A stretch of 64,000 bases of DNA, taken from Archegozetes longisetosus. Taxonomy: Eukaryota; Arthropoda; Arachnida; Sarcoptiformes; Trhypochthoniidae. Shown one piece after another: positions 12,201 to 25,353 of this stretch; position 1 is the first letter of the stretch, and the number at the start of each line of letters is the position of its first letter. The DNA lies in the NCBI GenBank assembly GCA_018873245.2, contig JAEMBT020000003.1, forward strand, positions 5,599,843 to 5,663,842. Reading direction: 5' to 3'. The position numbers and the translations under genes are program-made. The notes under the pieces are model-generated. The model saw nothing but the letters and a program-made list of their open reading frames with translations, was not told where the DNA came from and did no database searches.

Positions 12201-15200
12201 TTTCGACTAAGCAAATAACAACAACTTAGCTGTGGCTCAATGGTTCATAGGATTTCAAATTTGAACTTTTTGCGAGTTAAAACATTTTTTTGAGTTAAAA
12301 CATTTTGGCTGAGACTTGGTCTTCATATTTACTTTACAGTTATTATTGTTTAGTTTAGTTGTAGTTATTTGGTTTAAAAGCGAATAATTGAATTTTGTTC
12401 AAAATCCTATGAAACAGCCTCTTTTCATCTATTTCTGTTTTATCCCTCTTTTGTCTTTCTTTTTATTCCTTTGGTTTCAATTTAAGCTAAACACAAAAAC
12501 TCACTCAAGTTCTACAACCATAGACTTGAAGTAAAGAGTGAAGATAGATTGAAAATTCATTTAAATGTTATGTGAATGTAAGAAAGAAATAGCCGAGCGG
12601 ACACTTCAGCTACATATTAGGTCACTGATGGGCGAGTGTGTGATATGCTTGGCTGTATTGAATAACGATAAAACTTAGTTTTGCACTTGACAACAGCTAT
12701 ACACCCAAATGCCTCAAATACATTATTAGAAACATCAATCCTTTCAGATCTGCCCTTCGAACTGGTCTTCTCAATAACATCTAGTTATCTCAGTCATAAC
12801 ATTGTTCGTACATCACAACAAAGTTGAGCGTCTAATAAAAATCATAGCCATCACTCTTATAGAAAACTGATTTTACGCTATTCTTTAATTCTGATCTAAA
12901 TGAATTTTTTCTGGTTTCAAATGATCGGTTGGAATAGAATTATAGAAAATTAGTGTAATTGATTCTTCAAAAGTTAGCTGAAGCATAAAGTTTATTATTA
13001 GTCATTAGATATCTCACTAATGAAATGATTGCTCGATATAATAAAATAGATAACCACATCTAAATCTAATAGAAATAGACAACCAATTGGCAATTGGTGG
13101 CTATGTTAGAGGGTGGTAGAAGAATGAAAAGGTTTAAATAGTTAATATATGCGTGTTATGAAGTGATAAGGGTATCATCCTTTTGCCACACTTGTTATAC
13201 GAATATTGATTGGCTTCATTGCACACTATTTTCCACTCATTTATTTTAGTAATCGTTAACAACTTATATTCTAATTTGCCATTATATCACTTTTTATATT
13301 GCACTTTCAATTGAAATACCAATCTCTTTATTTTTGAAATAAATCTATTTTAGCTTGTGCGCTTGTGCATTTTTCTTATGTCTTATCACATAATTCCGGC
13401 TCAATTTAAATGGCTTTAGAGCAACCACCTTCTTAAAGGTCAAACTATTGCTCTTTCATGCATAGTCGGATATTTTAAATTTTGTAAAAATCACTTCAAC
13501 AAAATCCAAACGATCCTTGATTTGAAAGGACTAGGTTCTAATCGAAATTTGTTTTGGTCATTTTCTGGTCTATAGAAACGAAAAGTTGTTTAATAAATTC
13601 TAAAGCTTTGTTTTACATACGAATAATTGGCTATCAGAATTAATTGTATGATTCAATTTCCCAAGGCGTCTGCAATTGAAGTCAAGCTCAAACGCATTAT
13701 TCGTTATCGCAAATATTTGAAGTGTTAAGAAAATAGCATTTGTTCAAAGCTAATCATAAGATTGGTGAAAGTTAAAAGAACTGTATAAAAATAAGAGCCA
13801 CTAATAGATAGCTAATAAGCATGAAAGAGATCCAAGAAAATTATATGAAATGAGTAGAATGATTGAGAAATAACTAGACTTAAAAACTGTACTCAGAGTT
13901 ATAGGATAAAGTAAAAAGTAAGAAACATAATATGTTTGTCGTTTCTCTAGTCCAATTGAAACTTGATATACTCCACTCTTCTTTCTTACAGTCCTCATCA
14001 ACCACTAAATACGATCTACCAGTAAAAACTTATTGATTTAATACCACATGTCGTATACTTGAAAGAAAACAAGTTATTTTAATGCCGGATATGCAGCAAT
14101 GGATTGTTATATGTATTGTTTTAAAGAGTGGTTAAATGGTTAGGTTATTGAAAAATTGATAGACAAAGAGGGTTGTGATGTGGGGCTCAATTATATTTGA
14201 CAGAGAAAGAGTTTAGAAAAAGAGTTTTCCTAAGATTAACTCTATTGTACACTGCAGACTATTATTGAAACACTGTTTAATATCATACTAGTCTAACGCC
14301 GCACAACCATTTTCCTACAAACAAACATTTCTTTATCTTTTTCTCCTATTCTTTTGTCACATTACTTTTCAAATGATTCTCAGCTCCAGAATCGACAATA
14401 AAATAAGTTTTTCAGTTGATGGCTCAACATTTCTATAGATATTGAACACAAAAGTCAAGTGCAGAGAAGCTTTTTGCTGAAAAAACATCATTTTTTTGTC
14501 TGATGACAATTTTTATTAAGTTACCAAAATGGTATCATTGTTATTATTTTCAATATTGCATGGGTTCACATAATTTTTGTTCAGTTCTGAAATAAGTTGT
14601 TGACAAAAATCACTCATAAAGTATCAGATTCTCTATCGATTGAAAAGATATAGTTTGCAATGTTGGATTTGGCTTTTATTTGATCCATTATTGGAGTTGT
14701 GTGTTGAGACTGAACTTTCTATTTTATCAACTGTTAATCTTTTTCTCTATCTATGCACCCTAACACTAATTAAGTGGTGTTCAAATCTATTTGATTTTCA
14801 CTTCAATAATGCTTTGGACCTGATTTAAATTAGAAAACTTTCTCTAATTGAACTCAAGTTCTAGAATAATAAAGCAAACTTATTGTTGTTTTAGGTGAAT
14901 GTCGTACAACTGGTCCGTGTCAACAGTTATGCTTTGATTTGCATGACGGAACTTTTGAATGTGCGTGTCAGGAGGGATACACTCTGGCCAACAATGGCTA
15001 CAGTTGCATTGGTGAGTACTATTCAATAACTCTATCCATCATTTCTTCATAAATCTGTCCAAATACTAAAATTGCTGACATCAAAATAGAAATTCACATA
15101 TCATGAAAGAAAGCAGAATAATGTCAAATACAATTATAACTTATAAATTGTTATTCTCATTATATAAATCATTATTGATTTTCATCTGTTAAGTCATTCA

Positions 15201-15791
15201 GTCGAAGGATTGCTTAGAATATTGTTAGCTTTTAGTAAAGTCTAATGAACTGTGAGGACTACAAAATAGGAGAGTGTTCACAAGTTATTCAATTTTGGCT
15301 ATTGATAAATAATTATTGTAAAAATTAATTCAAATATTTGCATCAACTCCACAGAATTTGATCGAAAAATGGCGCTAAAGCTCGAATCATTAACAGTTGA
15401 TCGCAGCTAAATGTATATTTATGAAAGCATTCACAGAAGGATTTACATAAATCTATAAACTTTCGCAAGTTTCACAATATTAAGACAGTTGAGGAGAAGG
15501 TTTGCATAATTTTGCGATTGAACGAAAGATAATTGAGAAAAGCTTTTCATTTGATTCGATCGTTAATGTATTGCATTATAACAAACAATTGTGAAAGAGA
15601 AACCGCTCATGAGAGATTTCAGCTAAAAACAGTTCCAAATTCAGTTCAGCCCATAAGTTGTTAGCTCTATATTACTAAGGAGTTGTGAATGACAAACAGC
15701 ATCCAATGTGTCTGTCGATGATACTTATTCCCATCGGTCCTTCTATAATGGTTACATTCTTCTCTTGTTTAGTTCTTCATAAATCAAGTCA

Positions 15792-15835
<44 letters not shown>

Positions 15836-18800
15836 CTTCACTTTCTAAAAATTGATGTCCAAGACTAGTCTTAAGACTATTTCATATAACAGTTAAGTAT
15901 AAAAAATTATAAAAATATATTTTTCTCCATCAGCTTTGCTGAGATATGGCAGAAAAGAGTTGAATTTGAAACTTGATTCGAGGTTAGGAGAAGTTTAAAA
16001 TAATTTTGAAATTGAAAGACCATGTTTTGAATGGGGTAATGATTAAGGAAAGTGTAGGCTGAATAAGACGGACAAGCGTTTACTTATTTATCTAGTCTGC
16101 ACATTAAGCTTCTGACGACATGTAAAGCTTTCAATAGACTTGAATAGGTGTCATATTTATGAGAACTATTTGTTTAACCTTAGTATTAGTCCAACATTGA
16201 ATGGTTTCCTCATAAATAAACTTTTATGTTCGCAATGCAGTAATCCATTAAAATTTGGCTGAATTATTAACGTTTTACGGGTTTTAATAAAAGTCTTCCT
16301 CAGACTTTCGCTCTTGTGATTCTGTGAGTATTTTTAATTTTGCAGCACTAGCTCATGCTTGAAGTCAGTTTCTCAATTTGTTTAATTTGGGTTCTTGTGG
16401 TGAGGCATTATTTGAAACGTAAAATTTCAATTTTAATTGAAAGCTCATGCAAGGCTCATACAAAACCCATACAAAGTCCATACAAAACCCATACAAAGCC
16501 TATACTAAAATCACAAAACTCATACAAAACCTATATTAAACTTATACAAAATTGATATGAGTGCGGGTCATCTGCACAGGTATATGAATGACAGGAAAGT
16601 AACAAATTTAATATGAAAAGAGCAGATGAAATTGATTACAACTGTGAGAGTAGTTAACTAACTGAATGGAGTAGTTTTGGCTTAATGTATCTGCTATTGA
16701 GTTAACATGACGAATGTTCATTGAATCGAATTAAGTAGACTATAATAATTATAATGATATGTGTACTCATTGGACCGCAACAATACAACCTCATGTTGTA
16801 CTCTCCTTTACACCTGAATTATCAGCTCTTTTGTGAACTATTGATTCAATCATTCAAGCAAACATCGCTTCAGAACTCGGGCCTAGAGATCTTTCATTTC
16901 GGCAAGTGTTTGATCTTTCGAATTCTTTCATTCTTAAAATGAAAATAGCGCTCAATTCTTGCGTTGAAAATTTTCAAGAAAAATGTCAACAACGGAAACT
17001 GTTCTCAAATATATATATAGTATATCTATAAAAAGATACGCAGGGAATAGCTTATTTACTCTCAATTGCTATCATTGCATTTTCTCCAACAAATAACATC
17101 AGTTCATACAGACTGGCTGTACACGCCCAATCTTAACAGTTCGCGATGGCAACCAGAAAATGTGCGTTGTGGTCATATGCTCTCCATCAGATCATTATCT
17201 AGAGAGTATTAAGAAGTGTATTTCATGTTCATTATAGTAATCAAAACAAATTAGAAATCAAATTTAGCAACAAATTCATGCGCGTCACAGGCAGGTTAAC
17301 CTACCAGCAGCCTTTTCTTGTTACTATCGTAGATTACTAGGTTTTCAAGTGTACACAATACATTGATCCCTTTCTTGATATTGATTAGTTCTTCAGATTC
17401 GAACGTATATACAGTATATCACATTCATTTCCTATTAGCTCATAGAAATTTGGGTGTCAAACATGCAATGCTATTATACTTATTACTTATATAAGCTTAA
17501 TATACACACAATTTGAGGTACTTTTGTTAGATTCTTCTCTCAGATATTTGTGGTTCTCATAAATTGCAACTCAACCGAATGGCTATAGTTATCGAATTGA
17601 AGTCTGATTCTGCAGATATCGAACATTTATAGAGAATATTTTCGTAAAAGTCACACCCTTTAACTTGTCTGACCATTAATACAAGTGAAAGCCTTATATA
17701 ATACATGGCTTTTGATGACGTTTAAAAGTTCTTTATATTTTATGATCCAATAAGTTTTTATCGCAATAATGATTATTTTTCATGAGATTTTGACATTTAT
17801 TTGGAAATTAATATTTGTAATTATTGGAGAAGCTTTGATCACTTTTAATTTATGATTCTGATTCTGCATAAATCTATGAGAAAATTGCAAACAGCTATTA
17901 GAGAACATTATTTATAATCCATCAAACATTCGTGACTGTGTATCGAGTGTCAAAGATTATAAGAATATATTGGTATCGTATCTTTCCGTTAGTATTCATA
18001 TAATGTAGCATTTGTTAGTATTCCGTGGCTGTATCAATACTATTATCACGTTCTTATTCTAATCAACTAATAACAGAACGACCACATTCTCTCTGCAAAT
18101 ATATGCATTCAAATTAAGTATAATCCAAATTAGAAGTTTAAATTTCCAACAATTATACTCAAAACTATACTGCATCATTTAATGATTTCCATTTAGATAC
18201 TCATTATCTTAAGATAAATATTCATCTAATATGTATGGCAAAAAATGAGATTTAGGCCATTTCTTATTATTAATTAAAATAACTGACACTTTAATTATGC
18301 TCTTCTGGAAAGTACATAATAATGTATAGTTATTGTCTAACTTCTAAATGATAGATAGGCCTACAATTGGGGCTCTTTAGCATCCCTATCATTATAACTT
18401 GTATGCAGCAACATTATACTCATTATCATACTTATTAATGAGTATTATTTTTAATATTTTCAGTATCAATCGATGAAATTACAACTCATTTTGACTAAAA
18501 TGTTTGAAATATTTCGTAGTTTAATTGTTGTCTACTTGAGAATAAATTATCTAAACTTCATCAAACGCATGCACTGCAGGAAAGTGTCTTTTACTGCAGT
18601 TTAAAGCATTTTCTTCGTAATCAGTTTAGGTTCAAAGCATTTTATTTGCAATAAGTTTAAGTTTGTTTGGGTTATATCGACGCGGCACTAATTTAATTAA
18701 TTTGAAATTCCAATTGTTATTTTTAGAGAATCACTTGAGTAAATTGAGGAATAAGAATGCAACACCAACTTTTAAAAAAGTATTGCGGCTTAACAATAAA

Positions 18801-21800
18801 CAATTATTTGGTGGCAACCATATTGATAACAATTTGTTAGACAAAAGTCAGGAGCAATTGCAAGAATTAAATGTAGAGAGACCAGTTTATTATTCATGCC
18901 TTGACATAGAGTGTGAAGCTGGAGGCGTCTGCATAACCGATGAAAGTCATTCTGACAAAAGAATCAGATGTAGGTGTCCTTTAGGTAGAGGAGGATTCTT
19001 CTGCGAGAAACGTAAGTTATTATCACTGTTTCCAGGGATACTGTTTTCATTTTACAGGTTACTAACTCATCATAAATATTTTGCCATCTTTTTGTTATTA
19101 CAGCTGTTGAAATTCGCTTTCCGAGATTCAGGGGAACTTCTTACTTGGCTCTTCCAACCCTCAGAGATGCTCACAGATCAATGCAAATCAACATCGAATT
19201 CAGACCTGAGCACTACGACGGAGTCTTACTCTACAGCGGAGAACAACAGACTTTAGAGGGAGATTTTATTGCTGTTATTATCAATCAAGGATTCGCTGAA
19301 TTTAGGTTAGCAAATGTCAATATGACAGTTAAATATTGCGGCTATATATTATTCTCTAAATTTGGCTTCTCTTCTCTTTATCCCTACACCAATTGAGAAC
19401 TTTCTCATGCAAAATAGATACCTAAATAATCATTATTCTGAATTTCAATCTCTATCATACAAACTCTATTTCATTTCTCTTCCCTTTAATCTTTCAATCA
19501 TTCGCTTTTGCAACTGTGTTATTTTGATGCCATATTCGCTGATTTATAATGATTTTGAAACAAGTTAGACATACCTTATGCTGAGTAATACATTATTCTT
19601 ATTCATCATTCGTCGAAAAATCGAATAGAATAGAAAAACAAAATTACATTGAGATATAGTTGGCACAAAAACAAGATTTCAACCAGATAGGCAAATTGAA
19701 TTTTTGCCAAAAGATAATCAAATTATGTTGTGTCAAACAATTCGCAATGTTTTCTAACTTAACACTCAAAATAGTAATGAATAAAACTATGGTGAGCGCA
19801 GTATCTAATCAAAGATTTAAAAATTTATTTGAAAAGATTTGACTGTGGAATGGGTGATGGGGTGATCAGAAGTGATATGCCAGTCATTCTGAATTCTTGG
19901 AATACACTAACAATATATAGAGATGGGTGGACAGCGTGGATGCAGCTAAATCAAGGAGAACAGGTTTCGGGACAATCGAAAGGTTTATTTTCCAGGATAA
20001 CGTTTCGATTGGAAACATTTCTCGGAGGGTCACCCAATATAACACAAATAATGAAAAGAGTTCATTCTAACAATGGTTTTGTTGGTTGTGTGCGTGCTCT
20101 GCAAATAAATGATAGATCTTATGATTTTCGTTCAGATAACAGGGGGGACACAATCGATGGAGTGGATATAGGTTCGCATAATCCAATGCCTAACTCTACC
20201 AACAAAGCTTCACTTTCTTTATTTACATTTTATTAGAAATGTGTAGTTCTGACGTCTGCAGCAAAGTCTCATGTCTTAATGATGGACAGTGTGTTGCTGT
20301 ATCGCCCGACCGAGGACTTTGTTTGTGTCCGTTGGGTAAGTTGGAGAATAAATAAATAATTGACTTAGACTAATAACATTTGTGTTACATGCCATCTATT
20401 CCTATAACAGGTTATGCCGGCAATTATTGCGATACAGGTTTGTTCATTTGTTTCACTAAATAAAATTAAGACTTTTCTCAGCCAACAAATTAGCTTAAGA
20501 ATTGTTTCAAAATTTTTCCTTCTTCATTAACTGAAACATTTTTGACATGCATTTGACCCAAAAATTATCGTGATAATTAGTCTTCCATCTGAAAGCCTTT
20601 AAAATTTTCGAGACCTTCATTGAAAATGTTGATCGAATTATAGTGAGAGCTGTCTAACTTTGACATGTAGTTAAATGCTCTTAGAAAATCAAAATCAATA
20701 AGAATTAAGTCATGTTATTCTACGAGATCTCAATACTGTTTTTTAAGAAGCACTTAAGTACGTGTCAAAATTAAACAGGTTTTAGTGTATGCAAACATTA
20801 GAAGCGATTGATTGATTAATAATGATTTGGCTCATATTTCAGAGGCTGATTTTACCATTCCATCATTTAACGGTTCGTCATTCCTTCAATTCCGAGGTTT
20901 GGATTCGTTGGGTCTATCATTCGTAGAAATACAAATAGTGTTGAAACCTCGTTCTCCTAATGGTCTTTTCCTCTATAATGGCAATCGAATGGACGGCAGC
21001 GGAGACTTTCTATCACTTAATCTTGTTTATGGATATGTCGAGTTTCGTTTCGATTTAGGTTCCGGACCCGCAGTTATTCGGTACGTTGACGACTGAACTA
21101 AATCTAAGTAACGATTAGCTAAATTGCACTCATATTTATTCAATTTGTTATGAACTGGACACTATAGGAGTAAACATCCGATTTCAATGAATGAATGGCA
21201 TACAGTTTTAATATCACGCACAGGACGTGAGGGAACACTACAAGTTGATGATCAGGTACCTGTTTCGGGAACATCTTTGGGAGCATTCTCTCAATTATCA
21301 CTGCCACTAAACTTATTCATTGGAGGCGTGGCTGACCTAAAAGACGTTCAGCGGAATGTATTGGCCACAAACTTATTCAGTGGTTGTATACAAAAAGTTA
21401 TCATAAACAATCGTCCATTATTGCTATTAGAGGAAGCTCTATCAGGTGTCAACGTAATCGATTGCCCTCATCCATGCACTAATCAGCCATGTCTGAGAGG
21501 TGGCCGTTGCGAACCGCAACTCGATTCCTATCTCTGTCACTGCCCTTTAGGATTCTTTGGAACTAATTGTGAGAAAGGTTAGCAATACTTATAACTGATC
21601 ACACTATTTGGACACTATTATTAATTATAAACTCGTTCAAGGATTTATAAGTTATAAGCCCATTTGTCACTTTGAAAGTGGTTCAATTTGAAATAGTGTT
21701 CTCTCAAACCTTAATATTTTATTAAGCCATTGATCAAAAATAAGTTTGAGAACATGAATCTGAGACATATTAATATATTTATAGTAGTAGTCGACTTGTC

Positions 21801-24800
21801 TGAACGTTTTTCTTCAATCCATAACACTTAATGGTTATCCAGATTTGTTTAAATGCCTCGATAGTCGACAATGGGCTCAATAGTTTATAGCTTGTCGCCA
21901 ATTCTCTCTTCTATTATTCTGTTGCCTTTATATAACACTCTTTATTATTGGTGTAACTAAAGTTGAAAAAGTGTTCTTTGTTTTCTTAGCGAGCAATCCA
22001 TGTAATCAATTTTATTGAAGCTGAGAAACCAACCATTCATGATTTCGGCTAATCTTCTCAATTCACTTCAAATCAATAAAATAGTCAAACAGATATTTTT
22101 ATTTCGTTCCATTTCTTCCATTCAACTTCTGTCTAAATTCTTAATCCTGTCTATTATTTTGCGAAAATCATTCAGAGTCCCTGGAATGTATGTATAACGG
22201 TTTAAGTCTTCAAATTTTTCACGCCTTTTGCTTTTTTGTTATAAACCAAACGAGATTTTCAACTATACAGATATAACAACATTTCTATAAAAATTCCTGA
22301 ATTCAATTAGGGCCAAAACTGAAAATGGTGAAACTGTAAATCTGAAATTATTATTATATATAAAGAGAATATTTTGTATTGAACCATAAATGAACCGTTT
22401 TATGATGGTTCTCCAAAACGACACAATTGACTCAATATGGACTTTAGATCAAATCACCATATTCTCTCTGAGAAAAAGCAAAAAATAGGTAGTTTTCAAA
22501 TGAAAAAATTCATTTTATCAAAACCTTTCAGCTAAATTACTCAATTCTTATACTGATGTTATACTTTAATTTTTTCATCATTTACTTGCCAGTTTTGTTT
22601 TTTGCTTTCGATTTTATTTAATGGAATCAAACAAATTAGGTTTGGTTTAGACAGCATTCAAATTGTTAAAAAAAACAGTTTAATAGGAAATCGATAAAAA
22701 GAGGTTTACATAGAATGAGTAATTCTGCTGTGAGATTCTGTGGCATCAACTAGAACACATTGAATAAAGGACTACATACTGTCAAGTGATTTCTAATGAA
22801 TATTAAATAGCTTGAGCTCCACAGCTTTTAATTTATTTTATCATTCCATCATTACTTCAATTTAGCTTCTCTGTTTTAACTTATGCAAAGCTTCATTTTT
22901 CTAATTTCTCAATTCTCCTTAACTTCTTAAGCACTTCGTTGCTTCACACTCAAATTAAGAGCGAATATCAGTCCAGATAGAGTAGATTCAGTGCTAAAAG
23001 TGTGGTCATAATCAACACAAAGAACAAAAATGAAAATACACCTTTGACTGAGGTGATATTAAAAATTGATATTGACTCAATGAAATACAATATATTTTGT
23101 GATAAGAAAGATGTTGATAAAACTGAACTATGAATAATGATGCAGATTACTCAAAGTTTTCGATCAGTCTCACGAACTGTATTACCTTAAGGTTTGAAAC
23201 TTACGAATCGATAAGTATTTTGATATGGTTAAAAGCAAATATCATTGAGATATAAGATTTTAATATGATCAATTTACTTTAGATGACTATTTGGTTTACT
23301 AACAACTAATGATTATTAAACAGTCTTATATCAAAATGATTCAAATACTTATGAAACAAGGCTTTATTGAATTATATTGAAAATGATGAGGCATAATATC
23401 CTATGGATTTTTAGCTATGCAGCTTTTGCTCTAGTACGCATTTCATTCAAACTGCGTTTCATCGTTTAGAATCTCAAAAGAAAACATAATTATATATTAA
23501 GATCACAATTGTTTTACTTGACTAAACCTACGCACTAGTGATAAGTAATCTCTCTAATAACTTCACGGAAGATTAAGTCAAAATTGGCGATTCAATCTCT
23601 ACTTGTGCAACTTGCGAGTTGATTGGAATTTGATTTTTTTCTCTAATTTATTGGGCTTTTATCTTATATAACCTGTAAAATTTGAAACTTTCTTTAAAGC
23701 AAATATTTTCAAGCAATACAGTTCTCGGTTTTATAATTCTCTCCTAATAAACTTAATCTTTCTTAACATCAATTTTATTAGAGGCTTTAGTAGAAATATC
23801 TTTTATTAGTCTGAAGAATGAGGTCAAACTGAGTGAATTCTAAATACTATCTGATCTAATGATTTGCCTTTGACTACAGATAGCTTTTACTGAAGCATGC
23901 AATCCTTATTAATGCGAGATGCCTCTCAATATTATTATTTTTCAATTATTTTTTCAATTATTCTTTACAGAAGTCGATCAATTGAACTCAACGCCTATGT
24001 TCTACGGCAATAGTTATTTTGAATTTGTCGATGAAGAAATCATGAAGCGTGTTCGTGGGTTTAAGATGAATATTCATTTAAGAATACGTGCCTTTAGGTG
24101 GGTAATAATAACATTCAAACTTTATGAATATGATTTCAAATTCTTTTTCTATAATAAAGCCCTGAAGGTGTGATAATGTGGACTGGAACAAGAGAGTCAA
24201 CTGGTTTTAGCGATTGGTTTGGAATTGGTTTGAGTGACGGTCATCTGAATCTGGCCTACAATTTAGGTTCTGGTGAAGTTGAAATAGTGTATAACGTGAC
24301 TCGCATTGATGACGGCCAATGGCATAACTTAGATATAGCTCGCTATAAACGCCAGGCTTCTATAAAAGTAGATGATAATATCTCAGTTAAAGGGATATCT
24401 CCTGGATCTCAATCCCAGTTGAATATCAATAGTGGGCTTTTCTTAGGTATTTTCAATTCCATTCAATCTACCTTTGACATTAGGTTGAGACATTAAAATC
24501 CATACTTTTAAGAACTGTCAAGTTTCATAGTATTTCATTGATTCAGATTGTTCTGTAAGAGATTTGTATTTGAAACTGATCGAACTTTCTAACTGCGATG
24601 TCTCTGTCAAGTATTACAATCTTTTGAATTTGGAGGCATCATAGGCAAATCTGTAATATTTCAAAGTTAAGTATTCGATCAGTTCGATTGCAAGTGAATA
24701 ACCAAATGATCAGAATAAAGTGAAACATCATGCAAATTGACAGTTTTTAGAAATATTGATTTTAATGCGTTAACCTTAAGATGAGAGGCCTGTCAAAAAT

Positions 24801-25353
24801 TAGTGAATGAGTATTTGAAAAAGAATTGTTTTAATGTTTTACAGGAGGTTTAGAAGACGCTCCCATACAAACTAATAATAGGTATAAAAAAGGTTTCATC
24901 GGCTGTGCATCTCATATGACTCTAGCAACTGATTATCATGTTCGACCAATGACTCAAGCAATTAGAGGTATTAATATCAGATCATGCATTTAGTCAAAAT
25001 AATAACTTGTGTCACTCAACCACTACCTCATTGCTGAATAACTGAGTATATGATACTGCAATTCACTTATACGTCATATACTGCTCTTCAATTAATAACC
25101 ATTTCGCAAAACAATACTGTGATAATCATTATCATCTTCTACGCGCTCCATCAATCTTCGATTCATTATCTTCAAATATTTTGCCACCTATTTCTTCTTG
25201 AGTTGAATCTATGGAGCGCTAAACTAACACACAATCAGCTTTCGAACTATTTGCAAAAATACATTTAATAAATTTATAGATGTGTGCAACTTATTCACTG
25301 TAATCATCCGGAGTTATATCAGCGCTGGGAGGCTGTCCTCATCATTGCTTTGA
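5850..25353 (+). CDS. Secreted EGF/laminin-G protein, pikachurin (EGFLAM)-like
   Basis: Extracellular-matrix or synaptic-cleft protein; pikachurin binds dystroglycan through its LamG domains. Thirteen exons: 5850-5988, 14895-15011, 18727-19011, 19104-19305, 19837-20171, 20237-20335, 20411-20437, 20843-21080, 21168-21577, 23971-24097, 24160-24446, 24845-24967 and 25280-25353. Phases match at every joint, giving 820 residues. Order: signal peptide (ILNALLFGVITATIQA), EGF1 (GPCQQLC...FECACQEGY), linker, EGF2, LG1, EGF3, LG2, EGF4, LG3. Alternating EGF-LG x3 is the pikachurin C-terminal plan. The vertebrate FN3 pair is absent and there is an extra EGF at the N-terminus. The agrin plan (two EGFs between LG1 and LG2) fits less well. 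Intron 1 is about 8.9 kb. An extra in-frame exon may lie at 17103-17171, and the last exon has an alternative acceptor. The acceptor at 19836 (atttgaaaag) is poor. Confidence 0.82.
6619..6683 (+). repeat. 22-bp tandem triplicate
   Basis: Three diverged copies of a unit like agtcgtatacaaattttgtt follow each other (agtcgtatacaaatttt, attcgtacacaaattttt, agtcatacacaaatttga). They lie within intron 1 of the LamG gene. Confidence 0.7.
9217..9263 (+). repeat. (CT)n microsatellite
   Basis: An uninterrupted CT dinucleotide run of about 47 bp in intron 1 of the LamG gene. Confidence 0.97.
15795..15836 (+). repeat. (TC)n microsatellite
   Basis: A TC dinucleotide run of about 35 bp that grades into a short (TTTC) tract, inside intron 2 of the LamG gene. 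Confidence 0.95.
16443..16555 (+). repeat. 11-bp minisatellite (catacaaaacc-like)
   Basis: About nine imperfect head-to-tail units related to catacaaaacc / catacaaagcc follow each other (for example 16456-16500). They drift toward tatattaaact at the right end. The run makes an artefactual repetitive open frame (PIQSPYKTHTKPI). Confidence 0.85.
17103..17171 (+). other. Candidate additional exon of the LamG gene
   Basis: The stretch is open, GC-richer than its surroundings and bounded by an acceptor (acatcag, or the later catacag giving a start at 17112) and a weak donor (gtcata). Its length of 69 (or 60) bp and entry/exit phase of 1 would let it be inserted between EGF1 and the linker exon without shifting the frame. 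It would read VHTDWLYTPNLNSSRWQPEN followed by VRC. No domain is recognised. It may be an alternatively spliced cassette or chance. Confidence 0.33.
20641..20787. mobile_element. MITE copy 1 with TA target duplication
   Basis: A 147-bp element with terminal inverted repeats of about 37 bp. The left end reads tagtgagagctgtctaactt. The right end, read in reverse complement, begins cactaaaacctgtttaattt. TA flanks both sides (20639-20640 and 20788-20789). It has no coding capacity. TA duplications and CAGT..AACCTGTCTAA-type ends point to the Tc1/mariner-pogo superfamily. It lies in the intron before the LG2 exon of the LamG gene. Confidence 0.75.
21578..23970 (+). other. Intron between EGF4 and LG3 exons
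   Basis: A 2.4-kb AT-rich intron of the LamG gene. No coding exon, RNA gene or clear repeat was seen. Confidence 0.5.

Larger units (their letters stand above)
5989..14894 (+). other. Intron 1 of the LamG gene, repeat-bearing
   Basis: About 8.9 kb of AT-rich sequence separates the signal-peptide exon from the first EGF exon. It holds a 22-bp triplicate (6619-6683) and a CT microsatellite (9217-9263). Several 60-85 codon frames (for example 8544-8866) show no domain and no splice-phase fit. No transposase or RNA gene was seen. Confidence 0.55.
15012..18726 (+). other. Intron 2 of the LamG gene
   Basis: This 3.7-kb intron holds a second CT microsatellite, an 11-bp minisatellite and one possible skipped exon (17103-17171), all listed separately. 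The rest shows no coding signal. Confidence 0.5.

Noticed and set aside
12590..12660. GC-richer patch with a 30-codon frame (AERTLQLHIRSLMGECV) in LamG intron 1
   Set aside because: Flanking splice sites do not give phases compatible with neighbouring exons, and no domain is visible.
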